Below are positions 1 to 7,185 of a stretch of DNA of 36,774 bases, piece after piece. The position numbers and the translations under genes were made by a program. Source of the DNA: a virus; IMG/VR virus record IMGVR_UViG_3300035670_000683, positions 1-36,774 of that record; one strand, written 5' to 3'. Numbering within the stretch: position 1 is the stretch's first letter; each line of letters begins with the position of its first letter. Below the pieces are notes generated by a model that was given only the letters and a program-made list of their open reading frames with translations, searched no databases and was not told where the DNA came from.

Positions 1-52
1 CCGCAGGATCACCCACACGGCCCTGGGGCAGAAGGACCCGCGCACCGGGGGG

Positions 53-727
53 TCAGCGCCGAGAGGACGCCAGAGCGCGATCGAGGGCGCGTGAGAGCTC
101 GGTGGGATAGACGCGGCGCACTGTGTCGTTACCGAGCCTCTCGAAGGGGAAGAGACGGTCGTAGTTGGGCTCTTGGTCAGAGACCAGGAAGTACGGCACA
201 AGGCGGCCGCGAGAGCGGCGGTAGACACCAGGTGCGCGGTTGCCGCCACGTGGGATGCCGATCATGTAGCCGCCGCGGTCGGTGGTTGACAGGCGGGACT
301 GGAGCTCACCGAACAGTCGGCGCTTGGGGTTGCCTGCGGCGTTCTGGGCGATGGCGGTGGGGTACAGCTTGCGGTTGCCGGGCAGCGGATTGCCTGAGGA
401 TGCTGCTAGGCCACGGATGAGGCCTTCGTAGTCCTTCCAACGGCGCTGGCCACCAAGGATCTGAGTGTTGAGGTAGGAGCGATCCTTGGATGGGTAAACG
501 GTGGCGACCAGGTTGCTCTTGTTGGACTTGTCGTAACGAAAGGCGTTGCGGGTGAAGGCAACGGGCTTGAAGAACGATTGAGATGTTTGTGCTTTGTAGG
601 CCTGCTGCACTTGGCGCGCGGTCTGGTTCAGCGCGACGGACGCGGCGAAAGGCAGCTGGCTTTTGTAGGCGCCAATGAAGCGTTGCGCCTTGGTGAGGCC
701 TGATAGGTCGGTGGTGATGTTGATCAT
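53..727 (-). CDS. gpZ-like minor tail protein (tail completion)
   Basis: A 224-residue basic protein. Its N-terminal part (TKAQRFIGAYKSQLPFAAS, then VALNQTARQ) resembles the start of lambda gpZ and related minor tail proteins, in which a short amphipathic region is followed by a conserved A-x-A-x-N-x-x-A stretch. gpZ acts late in tail maturation at the head-proximal end. The start is set at the ATG before INITTDLSG, because the upstream in-frame codons back to 778 would run through a terminator hairpin; no good ribosome site is visible at either start. In lambda order this gene belongs between FII and U, but here it lies about 29 kb away, after the replication genes. If the genome is circular, it would sit just upstream of the terminase. 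The family call is by weak similarity; a generic HK97-gp10-like head-tail protein is the main alternative. Confidence 0.55.
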   Translation of the reverse strand: MINITTDLSGLTKAQRFIGAYKSQLPFAASVALNQTARQVQQAYKAQTSQSFFKPVAFTRNAFRYDKSNKSNLVATVYPSKDRSYLNTQILGGQRRWKDYEGLIRGLAASSGNPLPGNRKLYPTAIAQNAAGNPKRRLFGELQSRLSTTDRGGYMIGIPRGGNRAPGVYRRSRGRLVPYFLVSDQEPNYDRLFPFERLGNDTVRRVYPTELSRALDRALASSRR

Positions 728-738
728 GGGTTGACGAT

Positions 739-766
739 AAAAAACCCCGGCCACCACAACCGGGGT
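739..766 (-). terminator. Rho-independent terminator upstream of the gpZ-like gene
   Basis: Read on the minus strand, a perfect GC-rich stem (ACCCCGG/CCGGGGT, loop TTGTGGTGG) is followed immediately by six T residues. This is the textbook shape. It lies between the resolvase-like gene and the gpZ-like gene, so it would end or attenuate the primase-resolvase transcript. Confidence 0.8.
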
Positions 767-788
767 ATGCCCTCTCATCGTCAGGGAC

Positions 789-1121
789 TCATCCCGGGCT
801 GATGGTAGCGAGCAGATCGCGGAACTGCTTGAGGGTCATGACCACGAATTGCTGAGATGGGTCAGTGGTGCCCTTGCGCTTCACCACCAGGGCATGGAGT
901 GGCTTGGCAGCGTGTTGCTGTTGCTCCTGTGTGTCATCCAGCCAGGCGCCGAGGGAGAGAGTGCGGTGGTTCTTGCACTGGATCGCGGCGGTGGCGGTCC
1001 ATAGGTCGCCGCGGTCGAGGGTGGCACCGGCGGGAATGCGTTCGCATGGGATGCGCTCGGCGAGGTAGTCGGCGATGAGGCGCTCGAAAGCGCTGCCCTT
1101 GCGCTTCTGTGGGTTGGCCAT
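789..1121 (-). CDS. Hjc-like PD-(D/E)XK nuclease, probable Holliday-junction resolvase
   Basis: A 110-residue protein with the layout of archaeal-type (Hjc) resolvases and other small PD-(D/E)XK nucleases: KGSAFERLIADYL with Glu13, then RGDLW with Asp39, then AAIQCKNH with Lys50. The usual E-x-K is Q-C-K here, a variation that occurs in this superfamily. Such enzymes cut branched DNA, which a phage needs before packaging. The start ATG overlaps the stop of the upstream gene by one base (TGATG), indicating coupling. It is cotranscribed from the primase side and ends just before a strong terminator. The nuclease fold is likely; junction specificity is inferred from size and context. Confidence 0.68.
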   Translation of the reverse strand: MANPQKRKGSAFERLIADYLAERIPCERIPAGATLDRGDLWTATAAIQCKNHRTLSLGAWLDDTQEQQQHAAKPLHALVVKRKGTTDPSQQFVVMTLKQFRDLLATISPG

Positions 1122-1468
1122 CAGGAGATGCCGTGCTGCTGAGCCAGGCGCTCAAGCATGGCCTGAGGGTCGAAGGCAGCGAGCAGGAGAGCGGAACCAT
1201 CAGGAGAGGCCACTGCGTGGACCGGGAAGGGGCCTCCGAGGTCTTCTAGGCGTTCCCCATGCAGCGGTTGTGGTGTGACCCACTGGCGGCGCCACCAGCC
1301 GATGAGCTGATGGTCCAGAAAGATCGGGCGCTGCGCTTCACCGGGGCGGGCGTGCGGATCGGTGCGTGGCTGCCAGTCGCCGAAGGTGAACGGGCAGGGC
1401 GCGTCGTGCTGCGGAGCTGAAGGCGCTGGTGAGGCGACTGCGGCGCGTAGCTGGGCCAGGACGTTCAT
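1121..1468 (-). CDS. Hypothetical protein, 115 aa
   Basis: I do not recognise this protein. It has a Pro/Ala-rich start (about residues 10-25), an aromatic stretch with FTFGDWQP and LIGWWRRQW, and a C-terminal helix (FDPQAMLERLAQQHG). No signal peptide or membrane segment is visible. The ATG at 1468 follows the repeat-rich region and the stop overlaps the start of the resolvase-like gene by one base, so both are probably made from one message. Its place between a candidate origin and a DNA-processing nuclease suggests a role in DNA metabolism, but nothing in the sequence shows which. Confidence 0.6.
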   Translation of the reverse strand: MNVLAQLRAAVASPAPSAPQHDAPCPFTFGDWQPRTDPHARPGEAQRPIFLDHQLIGWWRRQWVTPQPLHGERLEDLGGPFPVHAVASPDGSALLLAAFDPQAMLERLAQQHGIS

Positions 1469-1549
1469 CGATGGGCGGTGGCTGCTGTGAGGCTAGCGGT
1501 CGTTTGCAAGCACCAGCACGAAACCACCGAGAAACGGAGGGTTTGGGGG

Positions 1550-1561
1550 TGCATCGATGCA
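1550..1561. repeat. 12-bp perfect palindrome
   Basis: TGCATCGATGCA is a perfect dyad that abuts the tandem ATTCCACCCC units at 1561. It could be a binding site for a dimeric protein beside the array. Confidence 0.6.
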
Positions 1562-1590
1562 TTCCACCCCATTCCACCCCATTCCACCCC
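1561..1590. repeat. Three perfect tandem 10-mers (iteron-like)
   Basis: ATTCCACCCC is repeated exactly three times without spacers. Two more direct copies (one of 9 bases) occur at 1636-1654, and two inverted copies at 1727-1745. The 10-base period would place the sites on one face of the helix. On the minus strand the array reads as repeated GGGG runs separated by TGGAAT, so a quadruplex is also conceivable. Confidence 0.85.
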
Positions 1591-1619
1591 GGAAGGTGTG
1601 AACGAAAACGCTGCCCAGG

Positions 1620-1761
1620 ACTGGCGTCTGGGGCAATTCCACCCATTCCACCCCATATAGAGAGAGTACTTTTTATTACTCTCTCTCTTTATATTTCCTT
1701 CCCCATTCCCCCCTTTCCCCCCTAACGGGGTGGAATGGGTGGAATGGGGCCAAACGCCAGT
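1620..1761. repeat. Long imperfect inverted repeat carrying iteron copies
   Basis: The left arm (1620-1654) and the reverse complement of the right arm (1727-1761) agree at 31 of 35 positions by my alignment. Both begin ACTGGCGT and end in two units of ATTCCACCC(C). Weaker similarity extends outward: a TGTGAACGA motif lies at similar distance outside each arm (about 1597-1605, and inverted near 1769-1777). The spacer of about 72 bases is A+T- and pyrimidine-rich. The arrangement looks like an inverted duplication of a whole regulatory block, not a simple hairpin. Confidence 0.8.
1659..1686. repeat. 10-bp hairpin in the A+T-rich centre
   Basis: AGAGAGAGTA (1659-1668) pairs perfectly with TACTCTCTCT (1677-1686) around an 8-base loop rich in T. 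It sits inside the spacer of the larger inverted repeat. Read on the plus strand it is followed by TCTTTATATTT, so it might also act as a weak terminator. Confidence 0.7.
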
Positions 1762-1827
1762 CATACCAATGGATCTCGTTCACACACCGCGGTGTGGAGC
1801 GGTGTGGAGGGGGTGAAATGCCTCTCC

Positions 1828-4347
1828 TCAGGCCGGTGGCACCCACTGGACCGATTTCTGCACCTCTCGCAGCTCACCGAGCTCCGGCGCGTCGCGCACC
1901 ACCGCCTCAAGCCATGCCCGGCGCTCAGCCGCTTTCATGCGTTTGCGCGGCAAACACCACTGCCGGAGCTGATCGAGCGGCACTGGCCTGCTCCCATGGG
2001 CCCGTCGCCATTCCTGCCCGCGGGCCAGCAGCTCCTTCACCTTCCCGGTGGCGTCGGCCTCGCGCACGGCGCACAGCACGCGATCACGCTCAACGATCAG
2101 CAGGCCAGCGAAGCCGATGGCAGCCATCAGCGTGTCGGCGGTGATCGGGACATCCATCCGCACGCCACTGGCACCGCAGCGGATCGCATGGAGCAGCAGC
2201 GACAGGGTGAGTGTGGTGCCGCGCAGCTTGATGATGTAGCCCTTGTCCTCCTGCAGCGTCCGCGCCTTGCGCATCTCCAGCAGGTCGTCCACCCATTGGG
2301 CCCAGATCGGCACGGCATCAGGCGCCAGGGGGATTTCGCAGGCCTTGCCGGGTGCTGGCCGCGGCAGCCGCGCCGCAGAGGCATCAATGGCCTTGTAGAG
2401 GTTGGCCAGTACCGGCGTGATCTGCACCTCGGTCTTGCGGTAGCGGTAGTCCCATTCGGGGAGCTGCATCATGTGAAAGCGGGCCCAGAGGCCATCGGCA
2501 TCCGGCACGCCCTGGCAGGCCTTGACGTCGGCTTCCCAGAGGCCAGCGATGCGTGCAGGCTGCAGGTTGCCGAACAGCGAGCAGCGCGGGTTTGGGATGA
2601 TCACCTCAGTGCGGTTGACGCGATCGGTCAGCAGCGCTGCGCCAGAGCCGATTGATAGCCACTTCGGGCGATCACTTTTGCCACCACGTTCGCGGCATAG
2701 GTTGGTGAACCATCCTGAAAGTTCATCGTGAAATGAGAGGTGTCCGGGTGTCTCAGGGCTGAGCAGGTTGATCTCAAGCTTTTCGATCGTGGTGTCGGTG
2801 GAGATGATGTAGCGCCGTTCAGGTTGTGGGTTTTCCGCCAGATAGTCGCCGACTGGATCATCAGAACCGCCTGATTCGTCACCATTGCGACGGCGCTTCT
2901 CAGCTTCCTCGGCCTTGGCCTTGCCGCGGTTCCATTCCTTGATGGCGGCCTCGTGCTTCTCACGTTCGGCCGCGTGCCATGCGACCAGGGGCAGCTCAAT
3001 GGCAGGGCCGGTGATGGGTGACTTGCCGGCGCTGACGCCACCGATCGACATGCCCCAGAGCACCGCGATCCCTTTCACCGCATCACCGAGCTGCGGGACG
3101 CAGTGGGCCCGGTTGCCGATGATCGAGGCAACGGTGCACAGGATCGGCAGGTAGAAGCCATGGACTGGCAGCTGCTGCTCTGTGGCGTAGCCGGTCAGCT
3201 TGGCGGCGACATCAGGCGGGAACAGCAGCTGGGGTGTGACGGTGGCTGCCAGTTCGTTGGCATCGCGGAAGCTTTGGAGCTCAGCGAGCAGGTCGCTGCG
3301 TGCCGCGGCCGCGTCTTCTTCGTCTTCCTGCTGCAGCTGCCATGGCTCTGGTTCCGGTGTGGGCGCATCGGGCGGGATGAACTGCTCACCGTTGAGCGGT
3401 GGCGTTGGCGGCGAGGCCTTCTGGCGTGATAAGTCAACCCAGCCGGCCTGCTTGGCTTTAGCGAAGAGGGTGCCGGGGCCGATGCCCCCGGGCTGGCTCT
3501 TGAAGCTGCGCCACTTCTGCTCAAGCTCGCGGCTGTTCTTGTATTTGCTGCTGCCGCGGCTCCAGTCGTCCCAGATCGCCAGGCCGGCTGATGCGTCGAT
3601 CGCATGAAGGGCCATTCCGATCTCAACCCATTCGTCATGGCTCATGCCGGGGTCCAGATGGCGGATGGCGGCGCGTGCGCGATCGAGATCGCTGAGTTCT
3701 GCCGGCCGCGGCGGTGCGGGCAGCGGCGGCTGCGATGGCTGCTGGGCTGCTGGACCGATGATCTGCTGCACCAGCGCCCACCAGGTGGGCGGGATCTCGG
3801 CGAGCTCTTGTGGCGTCCGGCCCTGTGGCCAGTAGTAGAAGCCGCCGGATTCGCGGTGATGGCCGAGGACGATCACCTGCCCTGTGGCCCAAAACAGCTC
3901 GATCTGCTCACCCTTGGCGCCTTCTGTGGCCGCCTTGGTGACCAGCTTCTTTTTGCTCGGCAGCTGATCCCACAGGTGCTGCGGGACGCGAAAGGCGACC
4001 TTGAGGCGATCAGGTGCAGTGCTGCGGTGTATCTGCCACGTGGTGGTGGTGGCCGGATCGCAGCCGTTCTGCCTGCAGTGCTCGATGGCGCTGGCGCCGT
4101 CCAGGTCGAAGACCAGCAGGCCGCCTGCATCAGGACCGCAGCGTGTGCCGCAGCACAGGACCACGCCGTTCATGGCGTGGATCTGCTCAGGAGTGAATGC
4201 GCCGTGCTGCCACTGGGTGGCGGGTGCGCCGGTGGCTGGGTTGATCGGTGCCTTGCCTTCTGCGCCGGCACCGCAGGGGATGAGCGGGAAGCCTTGAAGG
4301 GCCGGCAGCCAGAGACGCCAGTCGTCGCGCGGGGATGGATCGGTCAT
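1828..4347 (-). CDS. Replication protein: PrimPol / PriCT-2 / DUF3987 primase-helicase-like
   Basis: A large protein of 839 residues from the ATG at 4347; an upstream in-frame GTG at 4362 would add five. The N-terminal part looks like a bifunctional primase-polymerase domain, with LLVFDLDGASA near residue 78 giving the paired acidic residues and IELFWATGQVIVLG as the later core strand. Around residues 220-305 is a PriCT-2-like domain (HLDPGMSHDEWVEIGMALH ... KWRSFK ... GTLFAKAKQAGW). An acidic linker leads to a DUF3987-type region with a Walker-A-like GGVSAGKSP near residue 437 and conserved FHDELSGWF. It should prime phage replication and probably unwind DNA. It is transcribed divergently from the SF2 helicase and is followed by the candidate origin region. 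Confidence 0.82.
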   Translation of the reverse strand: MTDPSPRDDWRLWLPALQGFPLIPCGAGAEGKAPINPATGAPATQWQHGAFTPEQIHAMNGVVLCCGTRCGPDAGGLLVFDLDGASAIEHCRQNGCDPATTTTWQIHRSTAPDRLKVAFRVPQHLWDQLPSKKKLVTKAATEGAKGEQIELFWATGQVIVLGHHRESGGFYYWPQGRTPQELAEIPPTWWALVQQIIGPAAQQPSQPPLPAPPRPAELSDLDRARAAIRHLDPGMSHDEWVEIGMALHAIDASAGLAIWDDWSRGSSKYKNSRELEQKWRSFKSQPGGIGPGTLFAKAKQAGWVDLSRQKASPPTPPLNGEQFIPPDAPTPEPEPWQLQQEDEEDAAAARSDLLAELQSFRDANELAATVTPQLLFPPDVAAKLTGYATEQQLPVHGFYLPILCTVASIIGNRAHCVPQLGDAVKGIAVLWGMSIGGVSAGKSPITGPAIELPLVAWHAAEREKHEAAIKEWNRGKAKAEEAEKRRRNGDESGGSDDPVGDYLAENPQPERRYIISTDTTIEKLEINLLSPETPGHLSFHDELSGWFTNLCRERGGKSDRPKWLSIGSGAALLTDRVNRTEVIIPNPRCSLFGNLQPARIAGLWEADVKACQGVPDADGLWARFHMMQLPEWDYRYRKTEVQITPVLANLYKAIDASAARLPRPAPGKACEIPLAPDAVPIWAQWVDDLLEMRKARTLQEDKGYIIKLRGTTLTLSLLLHAIRCGASGVRMDVPITADTLMAAIGFAGLLIVERDRVLCAVREADATGKVKELLARGQEWRRAHGSRPVPLDQLRQWCLPRKRMKAAERRAWLEAVVRDAPELGELREVQKSVQWVPPA

Positions 4348-4423
4348 ACGAGGGAAGGGCACAAATGCACCCTAGCCGCAAGCGCTGCGCGTGCTAGTGT
4401 GTGCGCAATGCTGTTGTGAGTGC
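4348..4423. promoter_or_regulatory. Divergent control region between primase and helicase
   Basis: This short gap separates the leftward primase unit from the rightward early operon, so both promoters should lie here or just inside the genes. An interrupted inverted repeat (TGCGC at 4386-4390, GCGCA at 4403-4407) encloses GTGCTAGTGTGT. It is a reasonable operator candidate; no consensus -35/-10 pair is evident. Confidence 0.4.
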
Positions 4424-5893
4424 GTGTTTGAGCTTCGCCCCTATCAACTGATGCTGGCCAGCGAAGGGGACAGCGCCATGCTGGAAGGCTGCCGGCCGTG
4501 TCTGGTGGCGCCAACCGGCGCAGGCAAGACCGTCATCTTGGCTGAGCTGGCCCGGCGCGCCCTCGATCGTGGTGAGCAGGTGGTGGTGATCTGTCACCGC
4601 GAAGAGATCCTCGGTCAGATCGTCACCAGCCTCCAGCAGCACCTAGGCCATGGCGTGGTGATCGCCAAGGTGCTCGCCGGCAGCAAGCCCCGGCTCGATC
4701 GCCGCGTGGTGGTGGGCATGGTGCCGACGATGTGCCGCCGGCTGCAGGCGCTGCAGCAGCTGAAGGGCTGCACGCTGCTGGCGGATGAATGCCACCACGC
4801 ACCGAGCGCAACGTGGCGGAAGGTGATCGAGGCGATGGCACCGGCCCGCATGGCAGGACTCACCGCCACACCAGTGCGCCCGGACGGCAAGGGCCTGGGT
4901 GATGAGGGTGTGTTTGATCTGCTGATCAACGGCCCTGAGGCAGCGGAGCTGATGGCTGCCGGCAAGCTCTGCCGCTATCGGCTGTTCGCGGCGCCACATC
5001 GGATTGATACCAAGGGGCTGAAGAAGCGTGGCGGTGACTTCGCCGTGGCTGATATGGAGCGCCGCGTGGTGGCGATCAATGGCGACATCGTGCGCGACTG
5101 GCGGCAGCTCAACCCACAAGGCCACGCTTCAATCTGCGTTGCGGTGAGCGTCGATCATGCGCATGATGTGGCAGCACGGTTTCGTGATGACGGCATTGCC
5201 GCAGAAGCGGTGGATGGCAACACACCGAAGTATGAGCGGCGCGCGATCTTTGACCGGTTCCGCCGCGGCCAGCTGACGGTGCTGTGCGCCTGCGCGGTGA
5301 TCGATGAAGGCCTCGATGTACCAGAGGCCACATGCCTTCAGATCTTGCGACCGACCGCGAGCATTCGGCTGTGGCGGCAGCTGATCGGCCGCGTGCTGCG
5401 CCCAGCACCGGGAAAGGCTGAGGCGTTGATCATCGATCACACGGACAACTGGCGCCGCCTGCCGCCGCCTGATGCGGCGATGGACTGGCAGCTCAATGGC
5501 GAGGTGCAGCAGCCGAGGGAGGCACGGCAGCGGGTGATGGATGAAGAGACCGGCGAGGTGCGTGATGAGGAACTGCCGCCGGTGGAGGTGGAGGAGGACG
5601 GCGGCCGGCTGGTGGAGATCACGCCGGAGATGCTGGCCCAGGCGCATCCGATCACGGCGCGGCGGCTGATCAATGAGCGATGCCGCGCTGAGATCGAGCA
5701 ACGCGACCCGAAGCTGCGCCGCTGGCTGCAGCATCTGGACGTGCTTGAGGATGACACGCTGCAGATGCTGGAGCCTGCGCTGGGGATGCACCCGGGCTGG
5801 GCGCAGGGGCAGATGATGCTGCGGCTGCTGCTGAGCCCGAAGCAACGGCTGGCGGCCACGAAGCGATTGCAGAACAGCTGGCATACGCTGTAG
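4424..5893 (+). CDS. SF2 DEAD/DEAH-box helicase
   Basis: A 489-residue superfamily 2 helicase with the motifs in order. FELRPYQ is the Q-like start, APTGAGKT is Walker A (near residue 30), LLADECHH is the DExH motif (near 118), GLTATP is motif III (near 145), and QLIGRVLRP is motif VI in the second RecA lobe. I chose the GTG directly before FELRPYQ. The open frame extends to 4391 with a Cys-rich lead (VCAQCCCEC) that looks non-coding, and the ATG at 4451 would delete the Q motif. The role is probably DNA unwinding or remodelling in phage replication or recombination. It is the first gene of the early rightward operon. The C-terminal roughly 140 residues are acidic and helical without a recognised domain. 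Confidence 0.85.
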   Translation: MFELRPYQLMLASEGDSAMLEGCRPCLVAPTGAGKTVILAELARRALDRGEQVVVICHREEILGQIVTSLQQHLGHGVVIAKVLAGSKPRLDRRVVVGMVPTMCRRLQALQQLKGCTLLADECHHAPSATWRKVIEAMAPARMAGLTATPVRPDGKGLGDEGVFDLLINGPEAAELMAAGKLCRYRLFAAPHRIDTKGLKKRGGDFAVADMERRVVAINGDIVRDWRQLNPQGHASICVAVSVDHAHDVAARFRDDGIAAEAVDGNTPKYERRAIFDRFRRGQLTVLCACAVIDEGLDVPEATCLQILRPTASIRLWRQLIGRVLRPAPGKAEALIIDHTDNWRRLPPPDAAMDWQLNGEVQQPREARQRVMDEETGEVRDEELPPVEVEEDGGRLVEITPEMLAQAHPITARRLINERCRAEIEQRDPKLRRWLQHLDVLEDDTLQMLEPALGMHPGWAQGQMMLRLLLSPKQRLAATKRLQNSWHTL

Positions 5894-5918
5894 TCTGCAA
5901 TTGTTAGCACCCAACCCA

Positions 5919-6107
5919 ATGGCAGAGGCACCGCCCAAGCACAAGACGATCACCTTCCGCTTTGATGCGGAACTGTTTGATCGCGTCGCAGCAGCTGCAG
6001 AGGCTGACCGGCGCTCGATCAACAGCATGGCCCAGATCCTGATCGAGGAAGGTCTGGCCAGTCGGCCTTCTCTCGATGTGGCCAATCAGAGCCGCACCCA
6101 ATCCTGA
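5919..6107 (+). CDS. Ribbon-helix-helix (CopG/Arc-like) DNA-binding protein
   Basis: A 62-residue protein with the ribbon-helix-helix pattern: a beta strand KTITFRFDAELFDRV, helix A AAAAEADRRSINSMA, then a second helix QILIEEGLAS. Such proteins dimerise and bind operators through the paired strands. An upstream TTG at 5901 is in frame, but the ATG before AEAPPKHK fits the family start. It lies 25 bases after the helicase stop and just before the ERF gene, so it may autoregulate the early operon. The target site is unknown; the palindromic and repeated sequences at 4386-4407 and 8878-8903 are candidates. Confidence 0.72.
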   Translation: MAEAPPKHKTITFRFDAELFDRVAAAAEADRRSINSMAQILIEEGLASRPSLDVANQSRTQS

Positions 6108-6115
6108 ATTGATCC

Positions 6116-6673
6116 ATGCCCAACACAACCCCGGCGCCAGATCCTGGCGTTGATCTGCTGCCGCCCAACTGCGGACCATCCATCGCCGCAGTGGCGGCCC
6201 TTGATGGCGCCATCGCGGCAGCACTGCCCAGCTTCGGCAGCCTGGCCAAAGATGGCGACAACACTTACCTGAAGACCAGCTACCTCACGCTGCCGGCTCT
6301 GCTCGATGCCGTACGCCCGGCACTGATGGCGCAGGGTGTGCTGATCACCAGCAGCCTGCGCCTGGTGCCTGGTGGGTTCGTCTGTCAGACGACGTTGCAA
6401 CACAGCGGCGGCGGCTGGCGCACGAGTCAGTTTCCGGTCGGTGACCCGAGCAATGCGCAGCGCGTTGCGGCCGCGGCCACCTATGGCCTGCGCATCAACC
6501 TGCAGCAGCTGCTGGCGGTCTGCGGTGTTGATGACGACGGCCAGGCCGGTGTGATGCCGCAGCAGGCGGCGCCGGCATGGCAGCAGCCACCTGCTGCGCC
6601 GCCGGTGCCCTATGCGCAGCCACCGCAGCCACCGCAGCAGCCGGCACCTTCCGATTTCAACGCCTACGTCTGA
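6116..6673 (+). CDS. erf: ERF-family single-strand annealing protein
   Basis: A 185-residue protein with the ERF signature: KDGDNTYLKTSYLTLPALLD, then LMAQGVLITSSL, then NAQRVAAAATYGLRINLQQL and the closing LLAVCGVDDDG. ERF proteins form rings that anneal complementary single strands during phage recombination and genome circularisation. From about residue 150 the chain is a Pro/Gln/Ala-rich tail ending SDFNAYV, a common flexible extension in this family. Its stop overlaps the start of the next gene by one base. The neighbours (nuclease, Gp157-like protein, possible ssDNA-binding protein) complete a recombination module. Confidence 0.9.
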   Translation: MPNTTPAPDPGVDLLPPNCGPSIAAVAALDGAIAAALPSFGSLAKDGDNTYLKTSYLTLPALLDAVRPALMAQGVLITSSLRLVPGGFVCQTTLQHSGGGWRTSQFPVGDPSNAQRVAAAATYGLRINLQQLLAVCGVDDDGQAGVMPQQAAPAWQQPPAAPPVPYAQPPQPPQQPAPSDFNAYV

Positions 6674-7185
6674 TGAAGAGCGCACGTGTCTGCCTGTGGA
6701 ATGCACAGGCCTCTCAGAACCCGAAAGCCCCGATCCTCAACGGCAGCGTGGAGCTGCCCGCGCAGCTGGTGTGGGAGCTGAGCCAGCTGATGCAGGCCGG
6801 CCAAGGCCTTGAAGTGAACCCGCAGAGCGGGGAGCAGTTCTTCAAGTTGCGCCTGTCGATGTGGCGCGGCACCGGCGAAAACAATGGCCCGGTGCTCAAC
6901 GGCCAGATCGAGACGCCAGCCGAGCGTGCTGCGTATCTGGCGCAGAAGGCTGCGCAAGGCGGCGGCCAGCAGCCGTGGGGGGCACCAACGGCACCTGCTG
7001 GCTATGGCGCACCGACGCCCGCCGCACCTCAGCAACCTGTACAGCCTGTACAGACTCCACCGCCTGCGGCTGCCCCGGCTCCTGCCGCGCCGGCCTGGGG
7101 TGCACCGCCGGCTCCTGCTGCACCACCTGCTGCACCCGCTGCACCGGCCTGGGGTGCTCCAGCCCCCGGCGCCTGGGGCGCCTGA
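6673..7185 (+). CDS. Hypothetical protein with low-complexity APAWGAP tail, possible ssDNA-binding partner of ERF
   Basis: A 170-residue protein. The first roughly 95 residues are a compact, probably beta-rich domain (KSARVCLWNAQASQNPKAP, LNGSVELPAQLVWELS, FKLRLSMWRGTGENNGPVL). The rest is Ala/Pro/Gly with recurring APAWGAP units ending APGAWGA. The start ATG overlaps the ERF stop and its stop overlaps the nuclease start, so the three are translated as a unit. A small beta domain plus a disordered tail beside an annealing protein is how phage SSBs are often arranged. However, the tail lacks the acidic SSB tip and I see no clear OB-fold signature, so the function is inference. Confidence 0.72.
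   Translation: MKSARVCLWNAQASQNPKAPILNGSVELPAQLVWELSQLMQAGQGLEVNPQSGEQFFKLRLSMWRGTGENNGPVLNGQIETPAERAAYLAQKAAQGGGQQPWGAPTAPAGYGAPTPAAPQQPVQPVQTPPPAAAPAPAAPAWGAPPAPAAPPAAPAAPAWGAPAPGAWGA

Larger units (their letters stand above)
1469..1827. other. Repeat-rich non-coding region, candidate replication origin
   Basis: A gap of about 360 bases with no convincing gene, between the 3' end of the primase gene and a small hypothetical gene. It contains a 12-bp palindrome, three perfect tandem 10-mers, a 35-bp imperfect inverted repeat carrying more copies of the same unit, and a central A+T-rich segment with its own hairpin. Iteron-like direct repeats, an A+T-rich stretch and an adjacent primase-helicase gene together resemble iteron-type phage and plasmid origins. 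Origin function is inference; a bidirectional terminator or regulatory array is the alternative. Confidence 0.5.

Noticed and set aside
1-52. Possible start of another minus-strand gene at the left edge
   Set aside because: Only about 50 bases are visible. A GTG-started frame can be read, but it is too short to support. Joining the two window ends gives an open frame, but its sequence is not protein-like, so it does not prove circularity.
1735-2655. Plus-strand 306-codon open frame
   Set aside because: It lies antisense to the end of the primase gene and in the repeat region. Its His/Leu/Arg/Gln-rich composition is typical of a GC-rich shadow frame, and no ribosome site or motif is present.
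4391-4423. Cys-rich N-terminal extension of the helicase (VCAQCCCEC) as a metal site
   Set aside because: The Q-motif start FELRPYQ follows a GTG directly, and the extension overlaps the likely promoter/operator region. It is best read as non-coding.
5129-6085. Minus-strand 318-codon open frame
   Set aside because: Antisense to the helicase and RHH genes, with Arg/Gln/His/Leu-rich shadow composition and no recognisable domain.
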